This document shows, one piece after another, positions 53,401-64,000 of a stretch of DNA of 64,000 bases. The stretch is taken from NCBI GenBank assembly GCA_011033025.1, contig WFMF01000117.1, positions 394,016-458,015 of the forward strand, written 5' to 3'. Origin of the DNA: Beroe forskalii. Taxonomy: Eukaryota; Ctenophora; Nuda; Beroida; Beroidae. The translations under genes were made by a program, and so were the position numbers. A model generated the notes under the pieces. That model ran no database searches. It saw only the letters and a list, made by a program, of their open reading frames with translations, and had not been told where the DNA came from. How positions within the stretch are numbered: position 1 is the first letter of the stretch; the number at the start of each line of letters is the position of its first letter.

Positions 53401-56400
53401 GAGCCTGGTCTCGATACAGAAGTGAGGCAAGGCTCAGTTTCACCATCAAAGATTGAGCCTGGTCTCGACAAAGAAGTGAGGCAAGGCTCACTTTCACCAA
53501 AAAGAACTGAAACAGTTCTGGAGGGTGAAGGAGACAAGGCTCCAGAAGACGTTGAAATGGTGGATGAGACAAAGGGCGAGGAAACAGCGAGAGCAGAAGA
53601 TCCTCAGTCGGAGGAAGTGAAGTTAGATGACACTAAATCAGATGAAGCTAAGTCAGATGACGTCACATCAGACGAAGCCAAGTCTAGTGATTCAAAGCCT
53701 GAGGAATCTAAGCCTGAGGAATCTAAGCCTGATGAATCTCAGCCTGGAGAATTGAAACCTGATGAATCTAAGCCAGAGGAAAGTAAGTCAGACGAGAGTA
53801 AGGCTGATGAATTGAAATCAGATGATGTTAAGTCAGATGAATCAAAGTCTGATGATGTTAAGGCTGATGAAGCTAAAACGGAGGAGATGAAGGCGGATGA
53901 GCCAATGAGCGTTGATGAGGAAAAGGAAGATGAGAACATTCCATCTGATGATGTAAAGACCGACGAGACGGCACCAAGTGGAGAAACCACTGAAGAAGTT
54001 AAGATGGACGATACCAAGGCTGATTGTACCACGCAGGATTCTCCAGTTAAAATTAGTTCAAAACGGAAGAGTCCTCGACAATCGCTCTTCATTTCCGGCG
54101 AAGATTACAGGCAGAAATCTGGTAAGTTTCACTTGTTGACATTTTGGGTGTTTTTCTTCATTAAAATTAAACTCAATCTGCAAATTATGTTCAACCGAAA
54201 TCATTAATCTGGCTTAGATTTGGCGTACTGGAACACATCAATTTCTCTAACGTTTATCTCTTCACAAGGTTTGGGCTGGACGTACGGTACAGCTACACCA
54301 GTATCCCAGTCCAACACACAGGACAAAGACAAGAGGTGTGAAAGACTTACCAGACTTGTCAACAAGCTCCAGTGCACCAAGGTAAGGAATTGAAATTGGG
54401 ATGTTCATTTCCTACCTGGATTAGTAACACTGTCAAGGTCCTGGGTCAGACTTTCTGGATTAGTTCACTGCCTCTCAATGACGAAATTTCCCGCCCATTT
54501 ATTTGTGAATTAAAGAAGTTATTCGATTTCAGGGTGTGAATGCCAACGCTAAAATATATGATCAAGTTTTCCCGCCCATTTATTCGTGAATAAAAGAAGT
54601 TATTTCAGGGTGTGAATGCCAATGCTAAACGAGTTATCTCGATGCCCCATGGCTTTAAGAAGACCGTAGGACCAGATGGCAAGGTCATGTTTGCTCTGCC
54701 GCCAGGAGCTAAGATCCTGCCTCAGAAAGGAATGACTCAAGTCATTCTGTCAGCCAAGAGCTTACAAACCGGCCGAACACCCACCACTGTACAGGTACTT
54801 GTTCTCTTTCCAGCAGCAGAGATGCTAAGAACATTCTTTTTTCAAAGATTTTTTCTACGAAATTCTAAACACTTCCTATAATAGATTGCTTAATTTTATC
54901 TCATCACTTTCCTCAGGTGATCCCGAGTGGTGCCCCCCTGAAGCCCATCTCGACCCCCTCTCTCCCCACAGCCACTTCCACAGTGGGTTCCCAGCGGAAC
55001 ATCGTCCTCTCTAACGAGGTGGTGAAGGGGCTCCTGAACCGGACAGACCTCTCAGTCCGGGGTAACGTGACGTTGAAGAGACGTGTGGTGACGTCACCAA
55101 ACACGTCATCGGCTGCTACTGCCATGTCAGACGATCCGACTAAGCTGATTCAGAGGTTGTTCAAGAGCTGGCCCCCGGCACAGGGAAAAGAGGCTGATGA
55201 TGGTGAGTGAGTTGTTGACACCATCTTCCTATGTTAACACCACATTCTTATATTGACACCACATTCCTACATTGACATCACATTTCTATGCTGACATCAC
55301 ATTCCTACGTTGACACCACATTCCGATGTTGACACCACATTCCTATGTTGACACCACATTCCTATGTTGACACCACATTCCTATGTTGACACCACAATCC
55401 TTAGTTGACACCACATTCCTACGTTGACACCACATACCTATATTGACGCCACATTCCTATGTTGACACCACATTACCAAGTTGACACCACATTCCTATGC
55501 TGACACCACATTCCTATGTTGACACCACATTCCTATGCTGACACCACATTCCTACGTTGACACCACATACCTATATTGACACCACATTCCTATGTTGACA
55601 TCACATTCCTAAGTTCCCCCCCCCCCACTTAAGTTGACCCCCCGCTTCAGGAGAGCACTCGTTACCGGAGCACAAGAAGCGTAAGCTAGGTCGGTGTGGA
55701 GGTGGTGTCAAGTTGCCTGGCTACCTCTACTCCACCCCTGACACCTTCTGTATCCCTACCTTCCAGAACAGGTGGCGCTCCTCACTCAGAAACAGTCAGG
55801 ATGTCTCAGATATCGGGGTTCTGGTGAGTTATAGGGCGTTAGTGGATTGCAGAATTCTGGAGGAATATTTTCATACGGAGTTATCCTTTTCTTTGGAGAA
55901 ATGAAAGAAGGCCTTTTGAAACTCACCAAAAACAAGTGACCATAAAACATCTAAATTGTTTTTTTGGCAGGTGTCAATGCTACACTCTCACCTACGATGG
56001 CCAGATCTCAAATCACTGAAAGTTCTCACAGACAACAAATACCTTTGTGATGAGAAGAACATGGTCCAACGAATCATTGGTAAGATGGTGATTCACCACA
56101 AAATGATTTGATGATATTCATTAGTTTTGAAATTTGACCTACATCAACAAATTCTAGGGCCTAGGCGATAGTAGCGATTATTTAGCAGTTTTAGACTTAC
56201 TGAATTACTGATTGAAACTGCATCGAAATTTCGAATTGTGAGTCAAGAAAACGCCAAATGTAAATATCAAATGTGGAGTTGACCGCACTCCTGGATCATC
56301 AGCCGAGTCAGATCCGCGGCAGTGGGACCCCCAGACACGCTGTAAAACGTGTCTGTCCGTAGAAGTGTTAACTTCCACGACGCAACAGAGATTACTGTCA

Positions 56401-59400
56401 CGGGGCTGGCACGAAGAGGCAATACCTCCCCCCACTGTGGCCCCAAACTGGGACCGTGTCCGTTGTCCAGTATTCTGTCCGTGTGTCCGTCGGTTGCTGT
56501 TCTGTCCTCAATCAGTGTCCTCGGGCATGATAATCTCCGTGTCCTCGGGCATCTCAATCACCGTGTCCTCGGGCATGTCAATCACCGTGTCCTCGGGCAT
56601 GTCAATCACCGTGTCCTCGGGCATGTTAATCACTGTGTCCTCTGGCATGTCAATCACTGTGTCCTCGGGCATGTCAATCAACGTGTCTGGCGACGCTGGA
56701 GTGACAATGATAAGCCGGGGATTCCATACTGAGCTTGTGCTCTCCAGACTGGGGTCTGGTTCATTTCCTGCTGGCTCTGGGTCCGGTTCGAAGCTTCCAG
56801 AAATCTCCAGATCCACTGTGGTGTACTGGTTCTGATCAGGTGTTGTCTCTTCCCCATCTTGCGCTGGATCAGCCAGTCCAGGTTCCAAGTCGATCACAGT
56901 GCTCTGATCCATGAAGGTCCGGGTCCTTGGTAGATCCTCTGCTTGCTGCCTGAGAGTCTCGCTCAGCTCGTTGATCGTACCAATCAAGTCCTTAGCCAGG
57001 TAGTGGTTACCTGTTTCCATCTCCCCAATCATGTCATGTATCTCCTTGATTGACATGTAGTGGAGGGAGTTGTCGAAGCCAGTGCAGCAAAACACCATGG
57101 TACCGCCACCGAAGGCTGCGATGGCTAGAGCGATCAGGGATATCAGGATGAAGAGTTCAGACGTCTCCATCTTGACAGTGGGTTGTAGAATGTGAGGGTG
57201 GATTGAGTGCTTGAAATGTAAGCGACAAAGTCCTTTCCAGCAATAACACGCGTATGAAGTGGCAATGATAGTACTGAAGTAAAGGGTGAATGACGCGTCG
57301 GTATTTATAGGAACGCGCGCACGTGCACGAAATTGTGGCTTCGTTGCTAGGTAACGAAGAAACCGTTGATTTTGCCGATGTTATCTTTGGTGAAACCTGT
57401 CCCTGGCCGAGTTTATCAAACTTACATCGCTAATCAAAAAACGATAAGGAATTGGGCCCATTTGGCCGTGAATAGCCAGATCCGGCTCTAACATGCCATA
57501 TTTCAGTTGACAGTCGGGATGATAAGGGCAACGTGATGGCGAAGCAGTTCAAGATTGTGGTAATGAAGCAAGAAAAAGAGGGGTGAGTAAAACTGATTTT
57601 CCGATGATTTTGACAAATTTAGTTGTTGTCGAAAATGGTGAAATCAAAATGGCATTCAAAATTGAAACTTGAATTGGTCTGAGGTGCGCCCAGAAGGTTC
57701 TTGGAGTTTATGTCAACGTTTATTATCCTTCATCAGTGAGGATTTGCTGGAATTGTCGGACGATGCCATAAAAGAGTCAATGAAGGAATTGGAGGTTGGA
57801 GTCCACGACATTTGGGTGGCTGAAAACATGGTCTCGTTCAACGAGGCTTATACCTACCTCTTCAATCAAGACAAGCTGAAGTCAATCGAGTCCGCTAGAC
57901 TTATGGTATGTTTACAAGATGGTCCTGTCCATTTTTCGTTATTATTCCATTGTTTTGATGGCGGGAAACTGCGTGTGTGAGTACAATAGTGCGAGTTTAA
58001 CTAAAAATACTAGCAAAATTTTCGACGATTCATGAATAAAGGACCCCAAAAGTTCAGCCAGTTTGTTGCGCGCGCATTCCTAATCCTGACGGTTCCCGCC
58101 CAGTTTCAACTGTTTGGATTGTCCCAGACACAACACAAGCAATAGCCCAATAAAAGTGGCCCAGTTTTTGACCTCTTTTGAGTTACAGCCGCCCCGAAAA
58201 TCTTAAGAATCGTTTTTATTTCAGGAAGAAAAGAAGAAGAACGACGTGAAGGTGGAACGCGACACTTTGCTCCCTCGATGGAAGGAGGGAAAAGAGGAAA
58301 CACCTTCAGACAAATATCTTGTTGAATCTGATATGTGAGTCTTTCACCTTTGTTAGGGATTGAAGATTCCAGTATCTATATCTATGAACCTCTCATTTGC
58401 CATTTTACATTTAATTATAACTAGTAAGATACTCTACATTAAGCCCGATTAAAAAGAACTATCATTTCAGATCTGCTGTAGTGAGGAGGGTTCTCACCAA
58501 CATCCTAGACAGAGTGGAGATGGAAGACATGCGAGATAAGGAGAGGATAGGAAGAGGAGGAAAGCCAAGAAACCAGTGGCTCGTGTTGCGGGCCGTAGTA
58601 CAGGAGAAAAGGAACAGATCAAGTACCTCAGTAAACTCGACATCCTGCTGGGAAGGAGAAAGGTATTTATTTAATTCCGTGATTATTCTTTTCTGATGTT
58701 CATTTTTCATCGCTGTTTGACTCAAGACTCATAATGCATCTCACAAGCTACTTGAAATTTGTCTTGTGTTTTGAGTGAAATAAATCATGTCCTATCTCAG
58801 GAACAACTGAAGAAGACATTCTTCAAGAAGCGGCAATACCTAGCTCATGTGATCAGGGAGGAGATAAAGTTCGAGGAGGCTGAGGACAAGAGAATCGCTG
58901 ACAAAATCAGGAGAGAGGAGGAGGAAGAAATGGCTAGCAAAAGAAAGAAGAACCAAGAAGCTGATAGGGTATGTTTGTTTATGAATTCGTCTTATTTCTG
59001 GTCACAATTCCATAAACTGTCCTGCTTTTGAAACTTACGAAATTTTTCTTTGAATGCCTCATCGGATCATCATACTGTATTATGATATTATATTTAAATT
59101 CTCTTTACTTCAGCGGAAGAAAGAAAAGGAGAAGAAGATTCGCAAAGCTCAGGATAAGATTGAGAAGAAACTCCAGCGTCTGCAAAAGAACGTAGACGAA
59201 ATAAAAACCACGGGAGTTGCCATCAAGAAAACCAAAGGAGCTGGTCGACCATCCCTCAAATCTCCTGGCAGACCCTCATTGAAATCACCAGGACGTCCCT
59301 CGTTAAAATCTCCAGGTCGTCCCTCAATGAAGTCGCCTGGACGTCCATCTCTTAAATCACCTGGTCGACCAACACTGAGCAAGTCAACAAAGGTCAAAAG

Positions 59401-62066
59401 AACACCATCAGAATAGACTCGCACCACGTCAAGCCACTGTACAAGAACAAGCTTCAGCCTAAAACTAAATTCAAGTTCCCGCCTAAGAAGCCTGCTGTCA
59501 AGAAATCCTCGAACAAGTTGTCCCTCACTCCCTCACTTAGCAGAACCCCGACCTCTGAGAAACCCAGCACTAGCATCATCGCAGCTCATGTTTCCCAACC
59601 TGCATCTCCCAAAGTTACCCTCACTTCATCCTCCAACGATAAGCTGAGGATACGCCTGCCTTCCAGTGATAAACCTCGTGATATCAACAAGATACTTGGC
59701 AAGAGGAAGGTGAAAGCGGGCAAACCTGCTACCAAAAAGCTGTGTATTGAGATAACACCGGTTGTGCTGTCGAAACGAAAACGAGAATCGTTGGAGGAAC
59801 GACTTAACAAATACCAGAGAAGCATCGCACTGAGCCTGACTTCAGATGACTTATCGCATCCGGTGATCCAAATGTCGAACACCCGCTCCTCAGGGGGTAC
59901 GTCGAGCAAACACCCGTCTGTCGAAATGACAAACACGCGACTGGGTGATCCTCCCAGGAAGAAGCCCTCACTTGACCTGTCAAAGAGACGAGGATCCGTT
60001 GACAAGAAGAAACCGACTCTGAAATTGAAGCAGAAGACAGCATCGAGTTCAGTGGACCGGAACACGATCAGGGAACGACTTCAGAAGCTGAGGAAGATAG
60101 CGTCAGCAAAGAACAGGGGAAATGAAGTGCTAGCGAAGCTGCTGATGAAACAGGAACTCGTCAAGAAACTCACAGCCCAGGTAATTGTAATATGCATTTT
60201 CTCCTTCTCTTATTGGCGTTTTCATATTTCAAGCTTCAATAACAGACATAACAATATCCGGTTTCTTCAATCTCATTTGTAAACTCAATCAATTCAACCT
60301 TCGAATTTCTTTCAGCCGGACAAATCTACCCCGGATTCAGACACCGAGGACTCGCCCAGCACCGTGATACAGCAGCACAAAACCACCGCCACCACCTCGG
60401 CCTCTACCCGGCCTGGCGTTCTACAGCACCACAAGGACCAGACCAACAAGTCAGCGCCTAAGAAGAAAGACACCCTCTACTGCATCTGTAAGCGCCCCTA
60501 CGACCACACGCGCTTCTACATTGGGTGTGATGTGTGCAGCAACTGGTTCCATGGGAAGTGTGTCGCTATATCGCCAAGCATGGCGAGGAATATGTCGGGG
60601 TACACGTGTGCCGACTGCAAAGCTAAGACGAGTTCTACGGCGGCAGCTGCAGCCGAGCCGGCTAAAACCGAAGAGGAGGAAGAAGATGTTCCAGCCGAGC
60701 CGGAGGGGGATCTGTTCTGTATCTGCAGGACGCCCTACAACCAGTACAGGTAGGAATATTCAATTCTCCGATAGATTTACCCTCCCGACGACCTTCTTAA
60801 ATATTTGGACACCAAGCCCTCTTTCGTCATCGTGCTGCGAATCTTTGAAAATCCTGTGAAAGCTAAAATCTTTATTTTGAATGGCGTGGCACGACAATCA
60901 ATAATGATTAATGCTCTTCCTCTTTCCAGTTTCTACATCGGGTGTGACTCGTGTCAGGAGTGGTATCATGGCACCTGTGTGGGGATCAGTGAGATGGAGG
61001 CAGAGAAGATAGAGGTCTACATTTGTGACAGGTGAGACATGGAGCTGACGATTTCTAGGGTTCGGATTGACACGGCATAGTATTAACTTGAAGATTCTTG
61101 CACGAGCGTGTACTTGTATGGTTTTAACATGTACTCGAATTACAATGTGGGCCACATTATTTTCTGTTTCGGTTCAGTTGCTTGACAGTGCACTGAATCG
61201 TCCCTACTTCCAGGTGTAAACAGCAGCAAGGCAGAGAGGAGCCGAAGCTGACTCACATCCAGATCGCTGGTTTGATAAAGATCCTGAGGGAGTTGCAGAT
61301 GCACAAGATGTCATGGCCATTCCGGGAACCGGCCAAGACTGATACGGAACTCGATGTTATCAAGGAGCCAATGGGTTAGTCGCAAAGAAACTGAAGGATA
61401 TGGGTGCATATTGCTCGAATTACGGAGGGCTCAATAAAGACGCTCAATTTTGGTGTACTTTCGATAGAATTTGTTTATCGAAAATTGATGTGCCAACAGT
61501 AAATATTTGCACGTCTTTACCAAGCCCTGATGTAACTTACAAATTATTTTGTGATTTTCTTGCGATAATCTGATTTTGCAATCAAATGCTGCCCCTCACA
61601 TCAACATTCAACATTCTCCTTTTCACAGATCTGAGCACGATCCACAAGAAGTTCCAGAAGAAGCACTACCCCAAGTTGACGCTCTTTGTCAAGGATGTGC
61701 TGAGAGTGTTCTCTAACGCCAGACAACTCTACTCGGAAGATTCACAGAGGGGAAGGTGTGCGGATACCCTCGAGAGGTGAGTTACGCTAAACGAGGACTG
61801 AAGTTCCAGAGATGGTTTTTCGTGTTCCACCTTTGCCTAGCAGGGGGAGTACGAACTGCACTGTGTGCGTCTTTTTGTGTGCGGCGTATAGTCATCTGAA
61901 TTAAACATGTCTGTACGCCGCGCAAAAGACGTGCAAACGGCAGTTCGAATAGTCAGGTCCGTTACCGAGAAAAGGGGGCAAGTTAACATCTATTGACTAA
62001 TTTTACTGTTTCAGGTATTTCGTGGCAAAGCTCAACGAGTTCAAGCTGAGACACGGTCTAAGTTAA
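50408..62066 (+). CDS. BPTF: BPTF/NURF301 homologue, largest subunit of the NURF remodeller, 24 exons
   Basis: BPTF recruits the ISWI ATPase and binds modified histones. Exons: 50408-50647, 50850-51045, 51166-51356, 51684-51810, 52078-52216, 52556-52583 (28 nt), 52868-53054, 53225-54121, 54269-54381, 54609-54794, 54917-55202, 55651-55823, 55971-56079, 57507-57582, 57737-57905, 58225-58334, 58471-58662, 58801-58968, 59114-60180, 60316-60749, 60930-61031, 61214-61374, 61629-61776, 62015-62066; about 1,850 residues (human about 3,000). Domains: DDT (residues 10-140; LPPSSNDLPIPNSVLLPLAS), WHIM-type block (RFWFVHRRLIVWDKKDVHYY; HIRPVVFSPDWIKID), an acidic repeat region (370-668), conserved middle (VHDIWVAENMVSFNEAYTYL), SPGRPSLK repeats (about 1240-1285), two PHD fingers (1606-1655, 1685-1732) with all aromatic-cage positions, and a bromodomain (about 1745-1845). 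The N-terminal PHD is absent and the bromodomain Asn is Tyr. Exons 58471 and 59114 each lack one base. Confidence 0.93.
50698..50762. repeat. Palindrome in BPTF intron 1
   Basis: GTTCCTACCATGAACATTGA(ACATGTACAATCT) faces its near-exact inverse with a 7-base loop. Able to form a strong hairpin in the pre-mRNA. Confidence 0.8.
54488..54629 (+). repeat. 76-bp tandem duplication carrying a 3' splice site and exon start
   Basis: TTTCCCGCCCATTTATT ... GAAGTTATT ... TTTCAG then GGTGTGAATGCCAACGC(TAAA) ends its first copy after 54533; the second copy (acceptor ending 54608) repeats it with GGTGTGAATGCCAATGC(TAAAC) and continues into the long open exon. The upstream copy reads GVNANAK then runs to a stop, so the downstream acceptor is the functional one. 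Confidence 0.9.
55215..55620 (+). repeat. 19-bp minisatellite filling a BPTF intron
   Basis: About twenty units TTGACACCACATTCCTATG with small changes occupy almost the whole intron between the exons ending 55202 and starting 55651, beginning a few bases after the donor. Confidence 0.9.
56508..57170 (-). CDS. Small membrane-anchored protein with acidic nine-residue repeats, nested in BPTF
   Basis: 220 residues, one exon, starting at the ATG at 57170. Residues 4-30 are a hydrophobic signal-anchor (LFILISLIALAIAAFGGGTM). A helical region follows (about 38-85, IKEIHDMIGEMETG ... LIGTINELSETLRQQ), then an acidic Pro-rich region, and from about 160 to the stop seven copies of the nine-residue unit DTVI(D/N/E)MPE with spacing of exactly nine. 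No family recognised. It is antisense in the BPTF intron between 56079 and 57507; the flanking BPTF exons join in phase (G|TT), so the gene is truly nested. A TATA box at 57302 supports its own promoter. Confidence 0.75.
   Translation of the reverse strand: METSELFILISLIALAIAAFGGGTMVFCCTGFDNSLHYMSIKEIHDMIGEMETGNHYLAKDLIGTINELSETLRQQAEDLPRTRTFMDQSTVIDLEPGLADPAQDGEETTPDQNQYTTVDLEISGSFEPDPEPAGNEPDPSLESTSSVWNPRLIIVTPASPDTLIDMPEDTVIDMPEDTVINMPEDTVIDMPEDTVIDMPEDTVIEMPEDTEIIMPEDTD
57302..57309 (-). promoter_or_regulatory. TATA box of the nested acidic-repeat gene
   Basis: TATAAATA on the minus strand, about 132 bases before the ATG at 57170, inside the BPTF intron. Confidence 0.6.
61851..61949. mobile_element. 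Short inverted-repeat element in a BPTF intron
   Basis: CGAACTGCACTGTGTGCGTC ... TGCGGCGTA pairs with TACGCCGCGCAAAAGACGTG ... GGCAGTTCG. Perhaps a short relative of the GCGGCGTATTACG family. Confidence 0.5.
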
Positions 62067-64000
62067 TGTTCGCGTTCGTCGTTCAAGTTTAAAGGTTTGA
62101 GTTGCTGCTACATCAAAAGATTACGGACACACTTGCTGCGCCACAGACAGAACTCATTTTAATTTACAGACATTATCTGTTCAATTATATTTGTTAATTG
62201 TGGGGGTGATGCTTTGCTTAAATTTATATCCGTACAGTAGTGTCTCGACTTTTTCATGCGCCGCATATTACGCCGCGCATGGTATACCTCTTGTGGTGCG
62301 TGACTGTGTTTGCGTCAGCGTGGAAATGTAATTTCTTAGAAAGTACATTTTCTACGGTTTCAAAGCAAAACATAGAACATTAAGGCGACACTAAAAAAGT
62401 ATCATGCGCGGCGTGGTACGCTGCGCTTGGAAGGTTCGAGACATCACGGTTTAACGAATTATTGATTCTTTAAAAGTTAGGGGGGGGGATCATGATTTTT
62501 TTGTATAATTGTCCAATGTGTACCCTGTTTTCTGAAGTTGGACAAAAAATTCGTTGGACAAAAAAATACAAATATATACAAAAATATACAAAAAAATACA
62601 AAAAATATTGAAAAAATTTATATTGTCATTCAGACATTTCCATCTATGTATTGAGTGGATTAAATTAACAATGAATCGTCTCTTATTACAATTACATTGT
62701 TTTGGTTATTAACAAACCAAACCACATAACAATTAGGGCATATTATGCCTTAGGTCCGCCTTCCCGATGAGGTTCGCCGAAGCTGAACAGCTCTTTGATA
62801 AGATTATTGAGGCCCCTGTGGGGACTGTTCAAGGAATGTTTCATGATTATAGAATTTCAGAGTAACGTTATGAAGTCACAAGTTCAATTTAATCGAAAAA
62901 TCGTGATCAGTGCATTTTCTAGTGCAGATGGACACTTTCTTACCGCATTTTGTCTATTTTGTCCAATTGTGTGGTTGTACCAATTATGGGGTGAAGGAAT
63001 CGGTTGCATTGATGTAACAGCTAAAGCTACAGTGCACAATGTAACTGCATTTTACCTACTTCTCTACTTGTATCATTGTATGGAATGGGGAAGTCAGAAT
63101 GAGGGAGCCCCAATTTCCAAAACGCAAATTTGGGACTCTTCGTACACAGGATCATCCTTCAAATATTGGGTTGTCCCCAGGTGTGAGCTCCATCATACTA
63201 CGCTAGGGTCATAATTGCGGGCAATCCCGTGTGTAGGAGGCTCTGCGGTCTGCCTATATAAGCATCTCAATATTTAGTTTTTAGCCCGTGTATCCAAAAT
63301 AGAAACAATATGTGCTCCCTTAATTTACCTGCCCCAGTGATAGAATGCTACACTAATACCTATCCTTAATCCTACTACTTCAAGGTTTTTGGTATTTTGT
63401 GCCCAAAAGTTTTATCAAGCTTACCTACATCAAAAATCACTAACTTGTGTGAAGTTAAGTTTTTCTTGCAATCCAGATAATTTCATATGAAAATGACACA
63501 AGATCAATTGGGCAAAGCCACAAACAGAGATATGGCCTCTTTTTTATGGGCTAAAATGGTTAGATTACATATCCAATTCACTTGCACGGGGAAATGTTGC
63601 ATGGTCTATAATGGACTCAAGGCCACCCTCAAATTGTAGTACCTGTTATTGGAGCTCAACAACAATAATAAAATCAATTAAAAAAACAATTCTAATTTTA
63701 TTGAATCCACAGTTCACACTCACTCTTTATAATTGATAATTGGCATAATTGGGTATAAATCACTGATAATCAGTGATTTATTATCGTTGTTGAACTCCAA
63801 TTGATAGTTCATGGAGTGGGATATTGCATTTGCAGATCTTTTTTCTTGCAAACATCTTATGTCCATGGAAATACGACTTGAACTTCGGCCATTTTCAGAA
63901 CTTTGCCTGCGGCCAAAATTTCTGAAGCCTAAATCAATCCCAGTTTATTTCATAGCGCTGTCCTTGTTGACTTAAATTGGTTTGCAGTCGCCAAAATTTC
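62067..64000. other. No convincing gene downstream of BPTF
   Basis: Contains a MITE-like copy (62239-62450), a TACAAAAAATA low-complexity stretch (62555-62610) and AT-rich spacer. A segment at 62756-62826 after CCTTAG reads PMRFAEAEQLFDKIIEAPVG, which looks protein-like and could be an exon or gene fragment, but no partner exon or family was found. Confidence 0.45.
62239..62450. mobile_element. MITE-like element, GCGGCGTATTACG family
   Basis: GTGTCTCGACTTTTTCATGC(GCCGCATATTACGCCGCGC) on the left faces GCGCGGCGTGGTACGCTGCG ... GGTTCGAGACATCACGG on the right. Same ends as the copy at 12911. Confidence 0.7.

Noticed and set aside
55215..55620. Possible coding repeat
   Set aside because: It lies wholly between good donor and acceptor sites of BPTF and is full of stops in frame.
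62795..63214. 139-codon ORF with hydrophobic stretches
   Set aside because: No signal of constraint, no family features, and it begins at a non-ATG codon in AT-rich spacer.

Overview
This is nuclear DNA from an invertebrate animal. Evidence: spliced orthologues of animal housekeeping genes (UVRAG, COQ4, PCNA, a BPTF/NURF301-type chromatin protein), GT-AG introns, extracellular domains typical of animals (thrombospondin type 1, ShKT, sushi, kringle, F5/8-like), an AT-rich background, many short inverted-repeat elements and minisatellites, and a Penelope-like retroelement fragment. Phylum cannot be fixed from sequence alone. The many genes nested in introns recall what has been reported for ctenophores, but that is only a suggestion.

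Layout. 2-10115 (+): a multi-exon coiled-coil protein, 5' partial, with two apparently intronless genes on the opposite strand in its large intron: an SVOP/SV2-like MFS transporter (3349-4829, -) and a secreted thrombospondin-repeat protein (6674-7822, -). 10116-15413: no gene seen; tandem duplications, MITE-like elements and a 1.1-kb GC-rich minisatellite. 15414-17420 (+): secreted protein with an F5/8 (fucolectin)-like domain. 18725-36940 (-): UVRAG, 14 exons, with two intronless genes antisense in its introns: a small type I membrane protein (23214-23810, +) and a large secreted papain-fold pseudoprotease (29311-31323, +). 37919-38902 (-): COQ4. 40757-46684 (-): a seven-exon basic-to-acidic protein that may be securin, with a decayed Penelope-like element in an intron. 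49038-49823 (+): intronless PCNA. 50408-62066 (+): a 24-exon BPTF/NURF301 homologue of about 1,850 residues, with another intronless gene antisense in one intron (56508-57170, -). 62067-64000: no convincing gene.

Functionally, UVRAG (PI3-kinase complex/endosome-autophagy), COQ4 (ubiquinone synthesis), PCNA (replication), the securin-like protein (anaphase control) and BPTF (nucleosome remodelling) are unrelated core genes. The nested genes are nearly all secreted or membrane proteins. The possible securin and PCNA genes are divergent and could share a control region.

Most interesting: (1) at several exons the 3' splice site plus the first bases of the exon has been copied in tandem, from two copies to an eight-unit minisatellite; (2) five of five nested genes are single-exon and antisense to their host; (3) the BPTF homologue has lost the N-terminal PHD finger and carries a bromodomain whose acetyl-lysine-binding Asn is replaced; (4) a secreted cysteine-protease-like protein has lost its catalytic Cys. 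Several ORFs carry single-base frame breaks in short homopolymers that splice-phase arithmetic shows are most likely assembly errors.
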